Source: WVZL01 sp041862375 (GTDB lineage Bacteria; Acidobacteriota; Aminicenantia; Aminicenantales; Aminicenantaceae). Taken from it: 64,000 nucleotides of DNA. How positions within the stretch are numbered: position 1 is the stretch's first letter; every line of letters starts with the position of its first letter. Made by a program: the position numbers and the translations under genes. This document shows, piece after piece, positions 43,057 through 51,868 of the stretch. Below the pieces are notes generated by a model, which ran no database searches, was not told the origin of the DNA, and saw only the letters and a list, made by a program, of their open reading frames with translations. Location: positions 49,557 through 113,556 of the forward strand of contig JBGVTE010000091.1 of assembly GCA_041862375.1 (NCBI GenBank), in the 5' to 3' direction.

Positions 43057-44448
43057 ATTTTTGTAAGAAGGTCATACAGAAAGTTAAAGCACATTCACAT
43101 GATCGGCATAGGCGGTACAGGCATGAATGGGATTGCTGAAGTACTGTTTAATCTTGGCTACAAAATCTCAGGCACCGATATTTCAGCAAACGAAGCCACT
43201 CATCGCCTCTCTCAATTTGGAGTAGACATTTCCATCGGACATAATGCTGAGAAAGTTAGAGGAGCTGATGTAGTTGTCGTCTCCTCAGCTATAAAGGAAG
43301 ATAATGTAGAGGTAGAAGAAGCAAGGCGGCTCAAAATACCTATAATCCCTCGAGCTGAAATGCTGGCGGAGTTGATGAGGATGAAATATGGAGTGGCTAT
43401 TGCAGGCTCCCACGGCAAAACCTCTACAACATCAATGATTGCTCAGGTTCTTGAAGGCGGAGGATTCGACCCAACTATCATTGTCGGTGGCCGTTTAAAC
43501 ACTATTGGAGCTCACGCAAAACTAGGAGAAGGGGATTTTATCGTAGCTGAAGCTGACGAAAGTGATCGAACTTTTCTTTACCTCTCTCCTTTTATCGCGG
43601 TCCTCACTAATCTCGATGAGGAACATCTTGACCAGTACAGAACAGTCGACGAAATCAAGAAAACCTTTGCCAATTTTGTCAATAAAGTGCCTTTCTATTG
43701 TCCGGTTGTGCTTTGCCTTGATGATCCGAACCTTAAAAGCTTAATTCCTTCAATCGATCGTAGAATAATTTCCTATGGATTCTCTCCTCACTCTGATATT
43801 TTTGTCGAAGATCAAAAATTTAATGGATTCTCAAGCACATCTACGATCTTTTGGAAAAGAGAAAAATTGGGAACATTGAAGCTGAATGCCCCAGGTAAAC
43901 ACAGCATCTATAATGCCATGGCAGCAGTAGCCGTGGGGATGGATCTAGATATTTCTCTCCATGTTATTCTTCAATCTCTAGAATATTATAAAGGTATTGG
44001 TCGCCGTTTTGAGTTTAAGAAAGAAGTTAACAACATCATGATTATTGAAGACTATGCCCACCATCCTACAGAAATAAAAGCTACTCTGGAAGCTGCAAAG
44101 AGCGGTTGGGAACGACGTATCATCGCAGTTTTCCAGCCTCACCGTTACACTCGCCTTTCTTATCTCATGAAGCAATTCTCTGCATCTTTCACACTGGCGG
44201 ACATACTCGTAGTTACAGAAATTTATCCTGCAGGAGAGAATCCCATATCAAATGTCTCCGGGAAAAAACTGTACAAAGAAATAAAAAACTTCGGGCAGAG
44301 TAATGTCTTTTTTGAGCCAGACATAAAAAAAATTCCTGCCTTTATCGGAAGAATTGCCAAACCTCAAGACATGATCATAGTCATGGGAGCAGGAAATATT
44401 TACCAGATAATTCCTGATACGATAAAAAAACTGGAGGAAAAAGAATAG
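43057..44448 (+). CDS. murC: UDP-MurNAc--L-alanine ligase MurC (probable ATT start)
   Basis: Adds L-Ala to UDP-MurNAc. Motifs: HMIGIGGTGMNGIAEVL, SGTDIS, the ATP loop GSHGKTSTTSM, EADESD and DYAHHPTEI. The first ATG (43099) lies inside the first beta strand and would remove the KLKHIH part. The family N-terminus (M-F-x...HIHFIGIGG) aligns with an in-frame ATT at 43057, which has AGGAGG ending 5 bases before it. No in-frame ATG, GTG or TTG exists between these points. I therefore call the start at ATT; the function itself is certain. Confidence 0.9.
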   Translation: MFVRRSYRKLKHIHMIGIGGTGMNGIAEVLFNLGYKISGTDISANEATHRLSQFGVDISIGHNAEKVRGADVVVVSSAIKEDNVEVEEARRLKIPIIPRAEMLAELMRMKYGVAIAGSHGKTSTTSMIAQVLEGGGFDPTIIVGGRLNTIGAHAKLGEGDFIVAEADESDRTFLYLSPFIAVLTNLDEEHLDQYRTVDEIKKTFANFVNKVPFYCPVVLCLDDPNLKSLIPSIDRRIISYGFSPHSDIFVEDQKFNGFSSTSTIFWKREKLGTLKLNAPGKHSIYNAMAAVAVGMDLDISLHVILQSLEYYKGIGRRFEFKKEVNNIMIIEDYAHHPTEIKATLEAAKSGWERRIIAVFQPHRYTRLSYLMKQFSASFTLADILVVTEIYPAGENPISNVSGKKLYKEIKNFGQSNVFFEPDIKKIPAFIGRIAKPQDMIIVMGAGNIYQIIPDTIKKLEEKE

Positions 44449-44449
44449 C

Positions 44450-45328
44450 ATGAGCTTGATCCTCAGTACTCCTTACAGGTCAAGAACAGACATTTTCTCC
44501 TATGAGCCAATGCATTTTCAGCGTGGAAAGAAAACAAAAAAATTCGATAAAAAAAGAATTAAAAAGAAAATCAACCTCAAATTTAAGCATGTATTATTCT
44601 GCTTCACATTCCTTGTAGGGACATTTTACTTCATTCAACAAAGCTATCTCTTTTTAATTTCCTGGGATTACCTAGAAGTTAACGAGATAAACATCATCTG
44701 TTCCAATGAAGAGGTTAAGAACAATATCGTTACCTTATTAAAGAAAAAAAATTTAGCAAACATACTACTCCTGGATATTGGTTATCTTCAGCAGTCAATA
44801 GGGGAGCACAGATGGATCAAGGAGACTTATATCAGAAAAGTCTTCCCTGCCTCTTTAAGAATTGAAATTAAACTAAGAGAGCCAGTGGCTGTTGTGAAAA
44901 AAGAAGACCTGTATCTTATCGATAAAAGTGGCATCAAGCTTGAAAAAATTTCTTCTCCCGAAAACCTACGACTTCCGCTCCTTATTGACTCAAAAAACTT
45001 CCGAAATAATTTTACAGAAAAACTTGCACGAGCTTGGGAATGCTTGAATAGCTTGTCTGCCGTAGAGAAAGATGAAATTAAGGTATTAGACCTTACCTAC
45101 CACGGATGGACCACTCTCCACTTAAAAGACAAAAAAACAAGACTTATTGTAGGATACGAAAATATTTCCCCACAACTTAAATTCTTTAACGAGCACCACA
45201 ATGACTTAGAATCTCGGTTCGGAAGCTTAGAATATATCGACCTCCGTTTTGAAGACCGCTTTTATATTAAACCTTTTCAAAGCAGGGATAAAAGCATCAT
45301 TCCAAACTCTAAAAAGGAGATTCTATAA
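44450..45328 (+). CDS. ftsQ: Cell division protein FtsQ
   Basis: Divisome scaffold of the FtsQLB subcomplex. 292 residues: a long basic cytoplasmic start (KKTKKFDKKRIKKKINLKF), one membrane segment (HVLFCFTFLVGTFYFI), then a POTRA domain (VNEINIICSNEEV ... WIKETYIRKVFPASLRIEI) and the FtsQ beta domain with the YLIDKSGI turn. The stop and the ftsA ATG share one base. Confidence 0.9.
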   Translation: MSLILSTPYRSRTDIFSYEPMHFQRGKKTKKFDKKRIKKKINLKFKHVLFCFTFLVGTFYFIQQSYLFLISWDYLEVNEINIICSNEEVKNNIVTLLKKKNLANILLLDIGYLQQSIGEHRWIKETYIRKVFPASLRIEIKLREPVAVVKKEDLYLIDKSGIKLEKISSPENLRLPLLIDSKNFRNNFTEKLARAWECLNSLSAVEKDEIKVLDLTYHGWTTLHLKDKKTRLIVGYENISPQLKFFNEHHNDLESRFGSLEYIDLRFEDRFYIKPFQSRDKSIIPNSKKEIL

Positions 45329-46551
45329 TGCCAAAAAATAACTATATCGTCGGGTTTGATATTGGCACAAAAAAAGTCTCAGCTATCATCGGTGAAATCA
45401 CTGAAGATAAAAAAATAGAGATAATAGGCATAGGAAACGCTGAATCCAGAGGATTGAGAAAAGGAGTAGTGGTCAATCTAGAAGCCACGATAAACGCTAT
45501 AAAAAAAGCACAAGAAGAAGCTGAGCTTATGGCAGGGGTGGAAATTGAATCAGCCTTTGTTGGCATCTCAGGAGCCCATATAAAAAGCTTTAACAGCCGA
45601 GGAGTGATAGCGGTATCGAGCAAAAACAGAGAGATTTCTCATGAAGACATCAAAAGAGCTGTTAACCAGGCAAAAGCAGTATCTATTCCTCCTGACAGAG
45701 AAATAATACATGTAATACCTCAGGAATTCGTAGTTGATGAACAAGATGGCATCAAAGATCCTATTGGAATGAGCGGGATAAAACTTGAAGTTAATGTTCA
45801 TATCGTCACCAGTGCTCTCACTTCTGTTCAAAATCTCAGGACTTGTGTCGAACGAGCAGGCATTGAGATCGAGCAGATTTTCCTCAATCAGATTGCCACA
45901 GCAGCCTCTACACTAACTCCAGATGAGCAAGAACTGGGAGTAGGTTTAATTGATATCGGAGGAGGAACAACTGAAGTAGCCATTTTTGAGCGCGGCAGTT
46001 TGTGGTACACTTCAATAATACCTATTGGGGGGGATAACTTCACCAATGACATTGCTGTGGGATTGCGGACTCCGATTCCCGAAGCGGAAAAGATAAAGAA
46101 GAAATACGGTTGCGTCGAAAGCCCTCTGGTTGATGAACAGGAAACTATTGAGGTTCCCTCAGTAGGACACAAGCCAAAAAAACGCGTGCTATCCAGACAG
46201 ATTTTAGCAGGAATCATACAGCCCAGGGCAGAAGAGATATTCCGCCTCGTTGAGACTGATATCAAGAGGATGGGTTATGAGAAGTCTCTCAATTCTGGAA
46301 TAGTTCTGACAGGGGGAACAGCTATGCTGGATGGTCTTGGAGAAGTAGCTGAAGAAATTTTTGATTTACCCGTAAGGCGAGGCGATCCTACTGGTGTGGG
46401 TGGTCTGGCAGACAGAGCAAGTACACCTGACTATGCAACTGCGGTAGGTCTTCTCCTTTACGGATATATACAATGGCAAGAAAAGACCATTGCAAAAGAT
46501 AGAAAAAGAGGTCTTTGGATTAAGATCAAAGACTGGTTCAAAGAAGCATAG
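45328..46551 (+). CDS. ftsA: Cell division protein FtsA
   Basis: Actin-fold ATPase tethering FtsZ to the membrane. 407 residues with phosphate-1 motif GFDIGTKKVSAIIGE, SHS2 (1C) domain, phosphate-2 motif LIDIGGGTTEVAIF and GIVLTGGTAMLDGL. It ends in an amphipathic helix, GLWIKIKDWFKEA, the membrane-targeting sequence. An AGGAGG precedes the next gene, ftsZ. Confidence 0.96.
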   Translation: MPKNNYIVGFDIGTKKVSAIIGEITEDKKIEIIGIGNAESRGLRKGVVVNLEATINAIKKAQEEAELMAGVEIESAFVGISGAHIKSFNSRGVIAVSSKNREISHEDIKRAVNQAKAVSIPPDREIIHVIPQEFVVDEQDGIKDPIGMSGIKLEVNVHIVTSALTSVQNLRTCVERAGIEIEQIFLNQIATAASTLTPDEQELGVGLIDIGGGTTEVAIFERGSLWYTSIIPIGGDNFTNDIAVGLRTPIPEAEKIKKKYGCVESPLVDEQETIEVPSVGHKPKKRVLSRQILAGIIQPRAEEIFRLVETDIKRMGYEKSLNSGIVLTGGTAMLDGLGEVAEEIFDLPVRRGDPTGVGGLADRASTPDYATAVGLLLYGYIQWQEKTIAKDRKRGLWIKIKDWFKEA

Positions 46552-46560
46552 GAGGAAAAA

Positions 46561-47772
46561 ATGAGCGAGGACTTTAAAAGTAAATTAAAATTTCACCTGG
46601 TAGAAGAAAGGGCTGGAGCAAACATTAAAGTTGTCGGTATTGGCGGTGGAGGTGGAAACGCCATAAACAGGATGATCGAAATTGGAATTGAAGGAGTAGA
46701 ATTCATCGCCCTCAACACAGATCTTCAAGCACTCAAAAGCAACAAAGCAAAGAATAAGATACAAATAGGCGTTGAACTCACAAAAGGCTTGGGCTCGGGA
46801 GGAAAGCCAGACATCGGGAAACAGGCTGCCTTGGAAGACACAGAAAAATTGCTCCAGATAATAGAAGGTTCGGATATGGTCTTTTTGACTGGAGGGCTAG
46901 GAGGAGGCACAGCAACAGGAGCTACCCCCATCTTGGCAAATTTAGCCACAGAAAAGGATATTTTGGTAATCGCCATTGTAACTCTACCTTTTGAATTCGA
47001 GGGAAAGGTTAGGTCCCAACAAGCCGAAGATGGATTAAAAGATCTAAAGTCCTCAGTTGATACTGTCATCTCCATTCCCAATGAAAGGCTCCTAGAAACA
47101 GTTAATCTGGATACTTACATTGAAGATGCCTTTAAAATGGCTGATGATATACTCCGCCAAGCAGTCCAGGGAATTTCTGATCTTATTACAAGGTCAGGAT
47201 TAATAAATCTAGACTTTGCTGATGTTAAATCAATCATGAAGGGGATGGGTATGGCCTTTATGGGAACAGGAATGGCATCTGGTGAAAATAGGGCTGTTGA
47301 AGCTGCTCAAAAAGCTATTTCTAGTCCTTTATTAGTAGATACTTCTATCGAAGGAGCTCACGGAGTCCTTATTAACATCACAGGAGGAAAAGATCTAACC
47401 CTTCATGAAGTATCTAAAGCCTCTCAGCTTATCCACAGGATGGCGCACCCCGAAGCAAATATCATCTTTGGCACAGTTATCGATGAGACTCTAAAGGAAA
47501 TGGTAAAAGTCACTGTTATAGCAACAGGCTTCAGCCTTCCGCCAGAAAGAGAATATTCACTACTAGAGAGCACTAAGCTTTCTTATCAAAAACCTCAGCC
47601 TTCAATCCAAATCAATCAAGAGACTCCTCCCTACGAATTCGAACCCCTGGAAAGCGAAAAACTCTGGACCAGGCCACCGCGGGAAAAAGAATGGGATTTC
47701 TATGAAACTCCTCCTTTTCTCAGAAATAAAAAGCAGGCATCCTTAAAAAAATTCTCAAATGAGATCAGCTGA
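46561..47772 (+). CDS. ftsZ: Cell division protein FtsZ
   Basis: Tubulin-like GTPase that forms the division ring. 403 residues, with GIGGGGGNAINRMIE at the start, the tubulin signature GGLGGGTATGATPILA, and NLDFADVKSIM. A linker of about 60 residues leads to the conserved C-terminal peptide TPPFLRNKKQ, which binds FtsA. The last 14 bases overlap the hutI start. Confidence 0.97.
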   Translation: MSEDFKSKLKFHLVEERAGANIKVVGIGGGGGNAINRMIEIGIEGVEFIALNTDLQALKSNKAKNKIQIGVELTKGLGSGGKPDIGKQAALEDTEKLLQIIEGSDMVFLTGGLGGGTATGATPILANLATEKDILVIAIVTLPFEFEGKVRSQQAEDGLKDLKSSVDTVISIPNERLLETVNLDTYIEDAFKMADDILRQAVQGISDLITRSGLINLDFADVKSIMKGMGMAFMGTGMASGENRAVEAAQKAISSPLLVDTSIEGAHGVLINITGGKDLTLHEVSKASQLIHRMAHPEANIIFGTVIDETLKEMVKVTVIATGFSLPPEREYSLLESTKLSYQKPQPSIQINQETPPYEFEPLESEKLWTRPPREKEWDFYETPPFLRNKKQASLKKFSNEIS

Positions 47773-49030
47773 TCTTATTGTTCGTGGCTGCAGCCAGTTA
47801 TTAACATGTAAAGGCCCGATCCCCAAAAGAAAAAATGCTTTGCAAAAAGTGGAACCTATTGAGAATGCATGGATTGCTTCTTGTAAAGGAGAGATTGTCT
47901 TTGTCGGAGACGAAAAAAGTTACAAAGAAGAAATTCGTCCCAAAAAAGATAGTGTAATAATTGATGGCAAGGGCTTAACCTGTCTCCCTGGATTTGTAGA
48001 TCCCCATACTCATCTTCCCTTTGCGGGGAGCCGTGAAGATGAATTTCTCTTGCGCCTGAAAGGCTATACTTACCCACAATTAGCTCAAATGGGTATGGGA
48101 ATTCAAACTACAGTAAAAGCAACTCGGCAAGCCTCTCAGGAACAACTAACTTCTCTCTGCCTCTCTCGCCTGGACCAAATGCTTCTCCACGGCACTACCA
48201 CAGTAGAAGCAAAAAGTGGCTATGGTTTGAATTTAGAAGATGAAATAAAACAACTGGAGACTCTTCACCTGCTCCGTGAAATTCATCCTGTAGATATTAT
48301 TCCTACTTTTTTAGGAGCCCATGAAATTCCTGAAGAATATTCCACCCGCAAGAACGAGTACATTCAACTTATCATCGACAAAATCATGCCAGAAGTCGTA
48401 GAAAAGAAACTAGCAGAATTTTTTGATGTATTTTGTGAAAAGGGCGTTTTTTCTCCTGAAGAAACCAGAATCTTAATTAAAACCGCAAAAAAAGCGGGGC
48501 TTAAGATAAAATTACACGCTGATGAATTCTCTTCCCTCGGAGGAACAGAGCTTGCTGTAGAAGAAAACGCTATCTCGGCATCCCACTTAATCCATATCAG
48601 TGATAAAGGTATCCAGAAGCTTTCTCAGAGCCAGACTACAGCAATTCTCCTCCCTTCAGTAACTTTCTTTTTAATGCTTGAGAAAAAAGCTCCTGCTCGT
48701 AAACTTATCGATAAAGGGGCTGTAATCGCTCTGGCCACTGACTTTAACCCAGGAAGCTCGATGACGGAATCCATGTTATTCATACTCCAACTCGCTGTCT
48801 ACACACTGAAAATGAGCATTGAAGAAGCTATCAATGCCTGCACTGCAAACGCTGCTTTTGCCCTAGGCAGACATGAATCGGTAGGGAGTTTAGAAGTAGG
48901 GAAAAAAATGGATTGCATTCTATTTAATTCCCCTAATTACTCCTCGATAGTATATCATCTGGGGATAAATCCAGTAAAACATGTAATTAAAGATGGAAAG
49001 ATGGTAGTAAAAGACGGGAGAAGATGCTAA
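47759..49030 (+). CDS. hutI: Imidazolonepropionase
   Basis: Third step of histidine degradation, hydrolysing 4-imidazolone-5-propionate to formiminoglutamate. The 423-residue amidohydrolase has the metal motif FVDPHTHLPFAGSREDEF, the family-typical VEAKSGYGLNLEDE, FLGAHEIP, LHADEFSS and ATDFNPGSSMTESM. No hutH or hutU is nearby. The ATG lies within the ftsZ end, so it is probably read as the last gene of the dcw transcript, an unusual partner. Its stop abuts that of the convergent amidohydrolase gene. Confidence 0.94.
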   Translation: MRSADLIVRGCSQLLTCKGPIPKRKNALQKVEPIENAWIASCKGEIVFVGDEKSYKEEIRPKKDSVIIDGKGLTCLPGFVDPHTHLPFAGSREDEFLLRLKGYTYPQLAQMGMGIQTTVKATRQASQEQLTSLCLSRLDQMLLHGTTTVEAKSGYGLNLEDEIKQLETLHLLREIHPVDIIPTFLGAHEIPEEYSTRKNEYIQLIIDKIMPEVVEKKLAEFFDVFCEKGVFSPEETRILIKTAKKAGLKIKLHADEFSSLGGTELAVEENAISASHLIHISDKGIQKLSQSQTTAILLPSVTFFLMLEKKAPARKLIDKGAVIALATDFNPGSSMTESMLFILQLAVYTLKMSIEEAINACTANAAFALGRHESVGSLEVGKKMDCILFNSPNYSSIVYHLGINPVKHVIKDGKMVVKDGRRC

Positions 49031-50515
49031 TTATTTTTTTGGCTTTACGGGAGGCTTTAGTTCAGGAGGTAAAGGAGATTTATATTCTTTTCCCATCTTC
49101 TTCTCCATCCACTCCTTCCTCATTTTCTGGATAATTTTTGGATGAGTAAGGAAATCGACTCCTGAAGCTACCATAACTTTTGCTGCTGTGAGCAGACACT
49201 TATGGCCGACAGACATACCACTGCAGGCAACTGAAGACCAGTGATGCCCAGGTGCCCCGATTGGTTTATAGGCAATTCCAAGTGACGTCGTCGGTGTAAG
49301 CCAGCTTACTTCAGCTACATCAGTAGAACCACTGCCCCAGCTTCGATCAGGGAGTTTGAATGGTTCAATATCGGTTTCCAAGCCTTTCTCCTCGATTCCT
49401 AGACTCTCTTGAATCTTCCCAGCGAACTCTTGCTCCTTTTCAGAAAATTGAGGAGAGCCGACAAGGAGCAGATTACTGTAAACAACTTCATTTCCTGTAC
49501 GATTCGGCAGCATTTCATGGACCCCGCTTATAAAATGAATTTTATACTTTGTCCCGGTCATCAGAGCTGCTCCTTTTATAATCTTTAATACCCGTTCAAA
49601 ATCATTTTCTACATGCTCACGATCTATATCCCGAACATAATACCAGGCTTGAGCATAATCAGGAACGACATTTGGAGCTCCTCCTCCATTGTTAATAACA
49701 TAGTGAATTCTAGCGGTAGGCTTAAGGTGCTCACGAAGATAATTAAGTCCGACATTGGTTAATTCAACAGCATCCAGCGCGCTTATTCCTTGCCATGGAT
49801 CTCCGGCCGCATGAGCTGTCTTGCCAAAAAATTCTAATCTGAATTGATTCATCGCATTGCTCGATTCCAAAGAAACGCTATTTTCTGTACTGGGATGCCA
49901 TTGAATGCAGCAAGAAAGGCCGTCAAAAACTCCATCACGGGCCATGAATACCTTACCTACCACAGTCTCTTCAGCCGGACAACCAAAAAGTTTAATAGTT
50001 CCTTTAAGTTCTCGCTTCTCCATTACCTCTTTCATAGCCACAGCAGCAGCGGCACTCGCTGCGCCGAATATATTATGACCGCATCCATGTCCAGGCTTTC
50101 CTTCTCCAAGGGGATTTTTATACGGAACACTGTTTTGAGAAAGTCCAGGAAGCGCATCATACTCAGCAAGAATACCTATAATCGGCTCTCCGGAACCAAA
50201 AGCTGCTACAAAAGCAGTTGGCATTCCAGCCAAACCTCTTTCAACATTGAATCCCATTTTTTCCATATAAGAAGCTAAAAGCTCGGCTGATTCATACTCT
50301 TCCATAGCCATTTCTGCAAAGCTCCATATCTGGTCGTTGATTTTAGTTAATACAGTCATGTTTCTTTCAAGCCATTCGAAAGCCTCCTTTTTTAATGGCG
50401 TGAGATGAGCTGGCCTAACCTCGATCAATAGCGGGTCTTTTTCTCCATTGTCTGCCAAAGCAATAAAAGAAAAAAGAAGTAACATTCCAAAAAGTGAGGC
50501 AAATATTTTTTTCAT
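49031..50515 (-). CDS. Secreted M20-family amidohydrolase (AbgB-like)
   Basis: About 494 residues. A signal peptide (MKKIFASLFGMLLLFSFIA) is followed by an M20D-type peptidase/amidohydrolase with AEYDALPGLSQN, GHGCGHNIFGAASAAAA, GCPAEETVVGK and, after the lid domain, SWGSGSTDVAEVSW and GAPGHHWSSVA. It resembles p-aminobenzoyl-glutamate hydrolase subunit B; it probably deacylates N-acyl amino acids in the periplasm. The start at 50515 is chosen because AAGGAGG lies 5 bases upstream; an upstream ATG at 50536 would put extra residues before the signal. Confidence 0.88.
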   Translation of the reverse strand: MKKIFASLFGMLLLFSFIALADNGEKDPLLIEVRPAHLTPLKKEAFEWLERNMTVLTKINDQIWSFAEMAMEEYESAELLASYMEKMGFNVERGLAGMPTAFVAAFGSGEPIIGILAEYDALPGLSQNSVPYKNPLGEGKPGHGCGHNIFGAASAAAAVAMKEVMEKRELKGTIKLFGCPAEETVVGKVFMARDGVFDGLSCCIQWHPSTENSVSLESSNAMNQFRLEFFGKTAHAAGDPWQGISALDAVELTNVGLNYLREHLKPTARIHYVINNGGGAPNVVPDYAQAWYYVRDIDREHVENDFERVLKIIKGAALMTGTKYKIHFISGVHEMLPNRTGNEVVYSNLLLVGSPQFSEKEQEFAGKIQESLGIEEKGLETDIEPFKLPDRSWGSGSTDVAEVSWLTPTTSLGIAYKPIGAPGHHWSSVACSGMSVGHKCLLTAAKVMVASGVDFLTHPKIIQKMRKEWMEKKMGKEYKSPLPPELKPPVKPKK

Positions 50516-50723
50516 TATTACCTCCTTATTCATCAATCTTTTTTATCTTATATACCTCAATCATTTGTTATCCGAAATTCCTTCCGCTTAGAAATCAGAC
50601 ATAGCAGACAAGTCTGTTCTTTCTCAAGAATCCACTTCGTTGGTTCTTCCAAGGCGACAGATTTTATCAAAACGCACATTAAAAGAAAATTCATATTATT
50701 TCTGAGCTTGAAATTTCCTATTT

Positions 50724-51185
50724 TCACTTTAGGTACTTGTCCATCATACGGTACTGGATTGCTTCTGAAACATGCACAGGATTTATCTTTACCTCCTGGA
50801 CTAAATCAGCAATTGTTCTCGAAACTTTTAACACACGATTATAAGCTCGGGCGCTGAAACCCAGACGATTAACTGCCATCTCTAAAAGCTCTCTAGATTC
50901 ATCGTCAACCTGACAATATTCCTTAATCTCACGTTCTTCTAACTGTGCATTAGAATAAATCTTTTTCCCTCTGAATCTCAAAAGCTGTCTTTCTCTTGCT
51001 TTCATGATCCTTTCCCTTATTTGGGCTGAACTCTTGCCTTCATCTTTAGAAATGATATCCTTAAATTTTACTTCTGGCACCTCAACATGTATATCGATTC
51101 GGTCAAGCAGTGGTCCAGATATCTTCGAGTAGTACCGCACCCTCTGGCTATCAGTACAATCAAGGTTGGGAGAGGTAAAGCCATG
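50724..51185 (-). pseudogene. comM (Mg-chelatase-like ATPase) C-terminal remnant
   Basis: Minus-strand frame with the ComM/YifB C-terminal domain: YYSKISGPLLDRIDIHVEVP, ARAYNRVLKVSRTIADL and a final SEAIQYRMMDKYLK. ComM, a helicase that promotes branch migration in natural transformation, normally has about 500 residues; only about 150 remain. The sequence upstream continues as FTSPNLDCTDSQRV, a shortened version of the cysteine-containing loop, then stops resembling comM. It is thus truncated and decayed. A second, shorter comM tail is at 60337. Confidence 0.75.
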
Positions 51186-51205
51186 ATAAACATCCTCACA
51201 CCCTT

Positions 51206-51661
51206 GTGTTGCCTTTTTGCCATTTGACTCTTAAGGCAAAAAAACCTCTCCCGCCAGGTTATCCTAAATTATTAAAAATCCTGGGAGACCACTTAAGAAA
51301 GAAAAGACTTGACCTCAAGCTCCTCCAAAAGGAAGTCGCAGAAAGTATCGGAGTCGATGAGATAACTATTTATTATTGGGAAAATAATCGAGTAAAACCA
51401 TCCCTTCCTTTCATCCCTAAGATCATCGAATTCCTTGGGTATATCCCTTTTGATACCGAATCTAACAGCTTAGGAGAACAGATTATTATATTCAGACGGA
51501 TTCATGGTCTATCGCAGAAGAAATTAGCCCGCTTCTTAGGGATTGATTATACTACAATTGGCCACTGGGAGAGAGGCGAGCACTGGCCTTCAAAAAAGCT
51601 TTTTGATAAACTGATATCGCTTTTTACTTCTTCTTCATCCTCTTCAGGGCCTGAAGAATAA
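51206..51661 (+). CDS. Double-HTH Xre-family regulator
   Basis: A 151-residue DNA-binding protein with two helix-turn-helix domains: LLQKEVAESIGVDEITIYYWE (21 residues apart from its mate; first HTH near residue 40) and KKLARFLGIDYTTIGHW near residue 105. The start PFCHLTLKAKKPLPPGYPK is typical of a family of small regulators. The GTG start lacks a clear ribosome site. Its last 15 codons (TSSSSSSGPEE) are read from the opposite strand of a fossil gene tail, so its C-terminus is atypical. Possibly part of a mobile or decaying unit; expression is uncertain. Confidence 0.65.
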   Translation: MLPFCHLTLKAKKPLPPGYPKLLKILGDHLRKKRLDLKLLQKEVAESIGVDEITIYYWENNRVKPSLPFIPKIIEFLGYIPFDTESNSLGEQIIIFRRIHGLSQKKLARFLGIDYTTIGHWERGEHWPSKKLFDKLISLFTSSSSSSGPEE

Positions 51662-51835
51662 CTTTGGCCACAGCATCCCGTCTTATCTTTTTAATTTCGG
51701 GAAGCTAAGCCTCAAGACTAATCCTTCAATCCAGCCAGCTTCTTCTTGTTACCTCAACCTCAGCTATCCCAGGGTCAGCATCTTTCCAGAGGGTGAGGAA
51801 TTTCTTGTAGTTCTTTAAGGATATTGTAATGGGAG
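51624..51835 (-). pseudogene. Fossil kinase/TPR tail plus basic tail (copy B)
   Basis: Two decayed gene ends lie in a row on the minus strand. First (51835-51718) is a TPR tail, KNYKKFLTLWKDADPGIAEVE, frameshifted before LAGLKD-stop. Then (51695-51624) comes IKKIRRDAVAKVILQAL followed by KRMKKK-stop. The same pair occurs at 60690-60405. It starts immediately after the stop of the kinase gene at 51869. Confidence 0.6.
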
Positions 51836-51868
51836 ATGGCCTCTCCAATCATATTTCAAAGTCATTTC

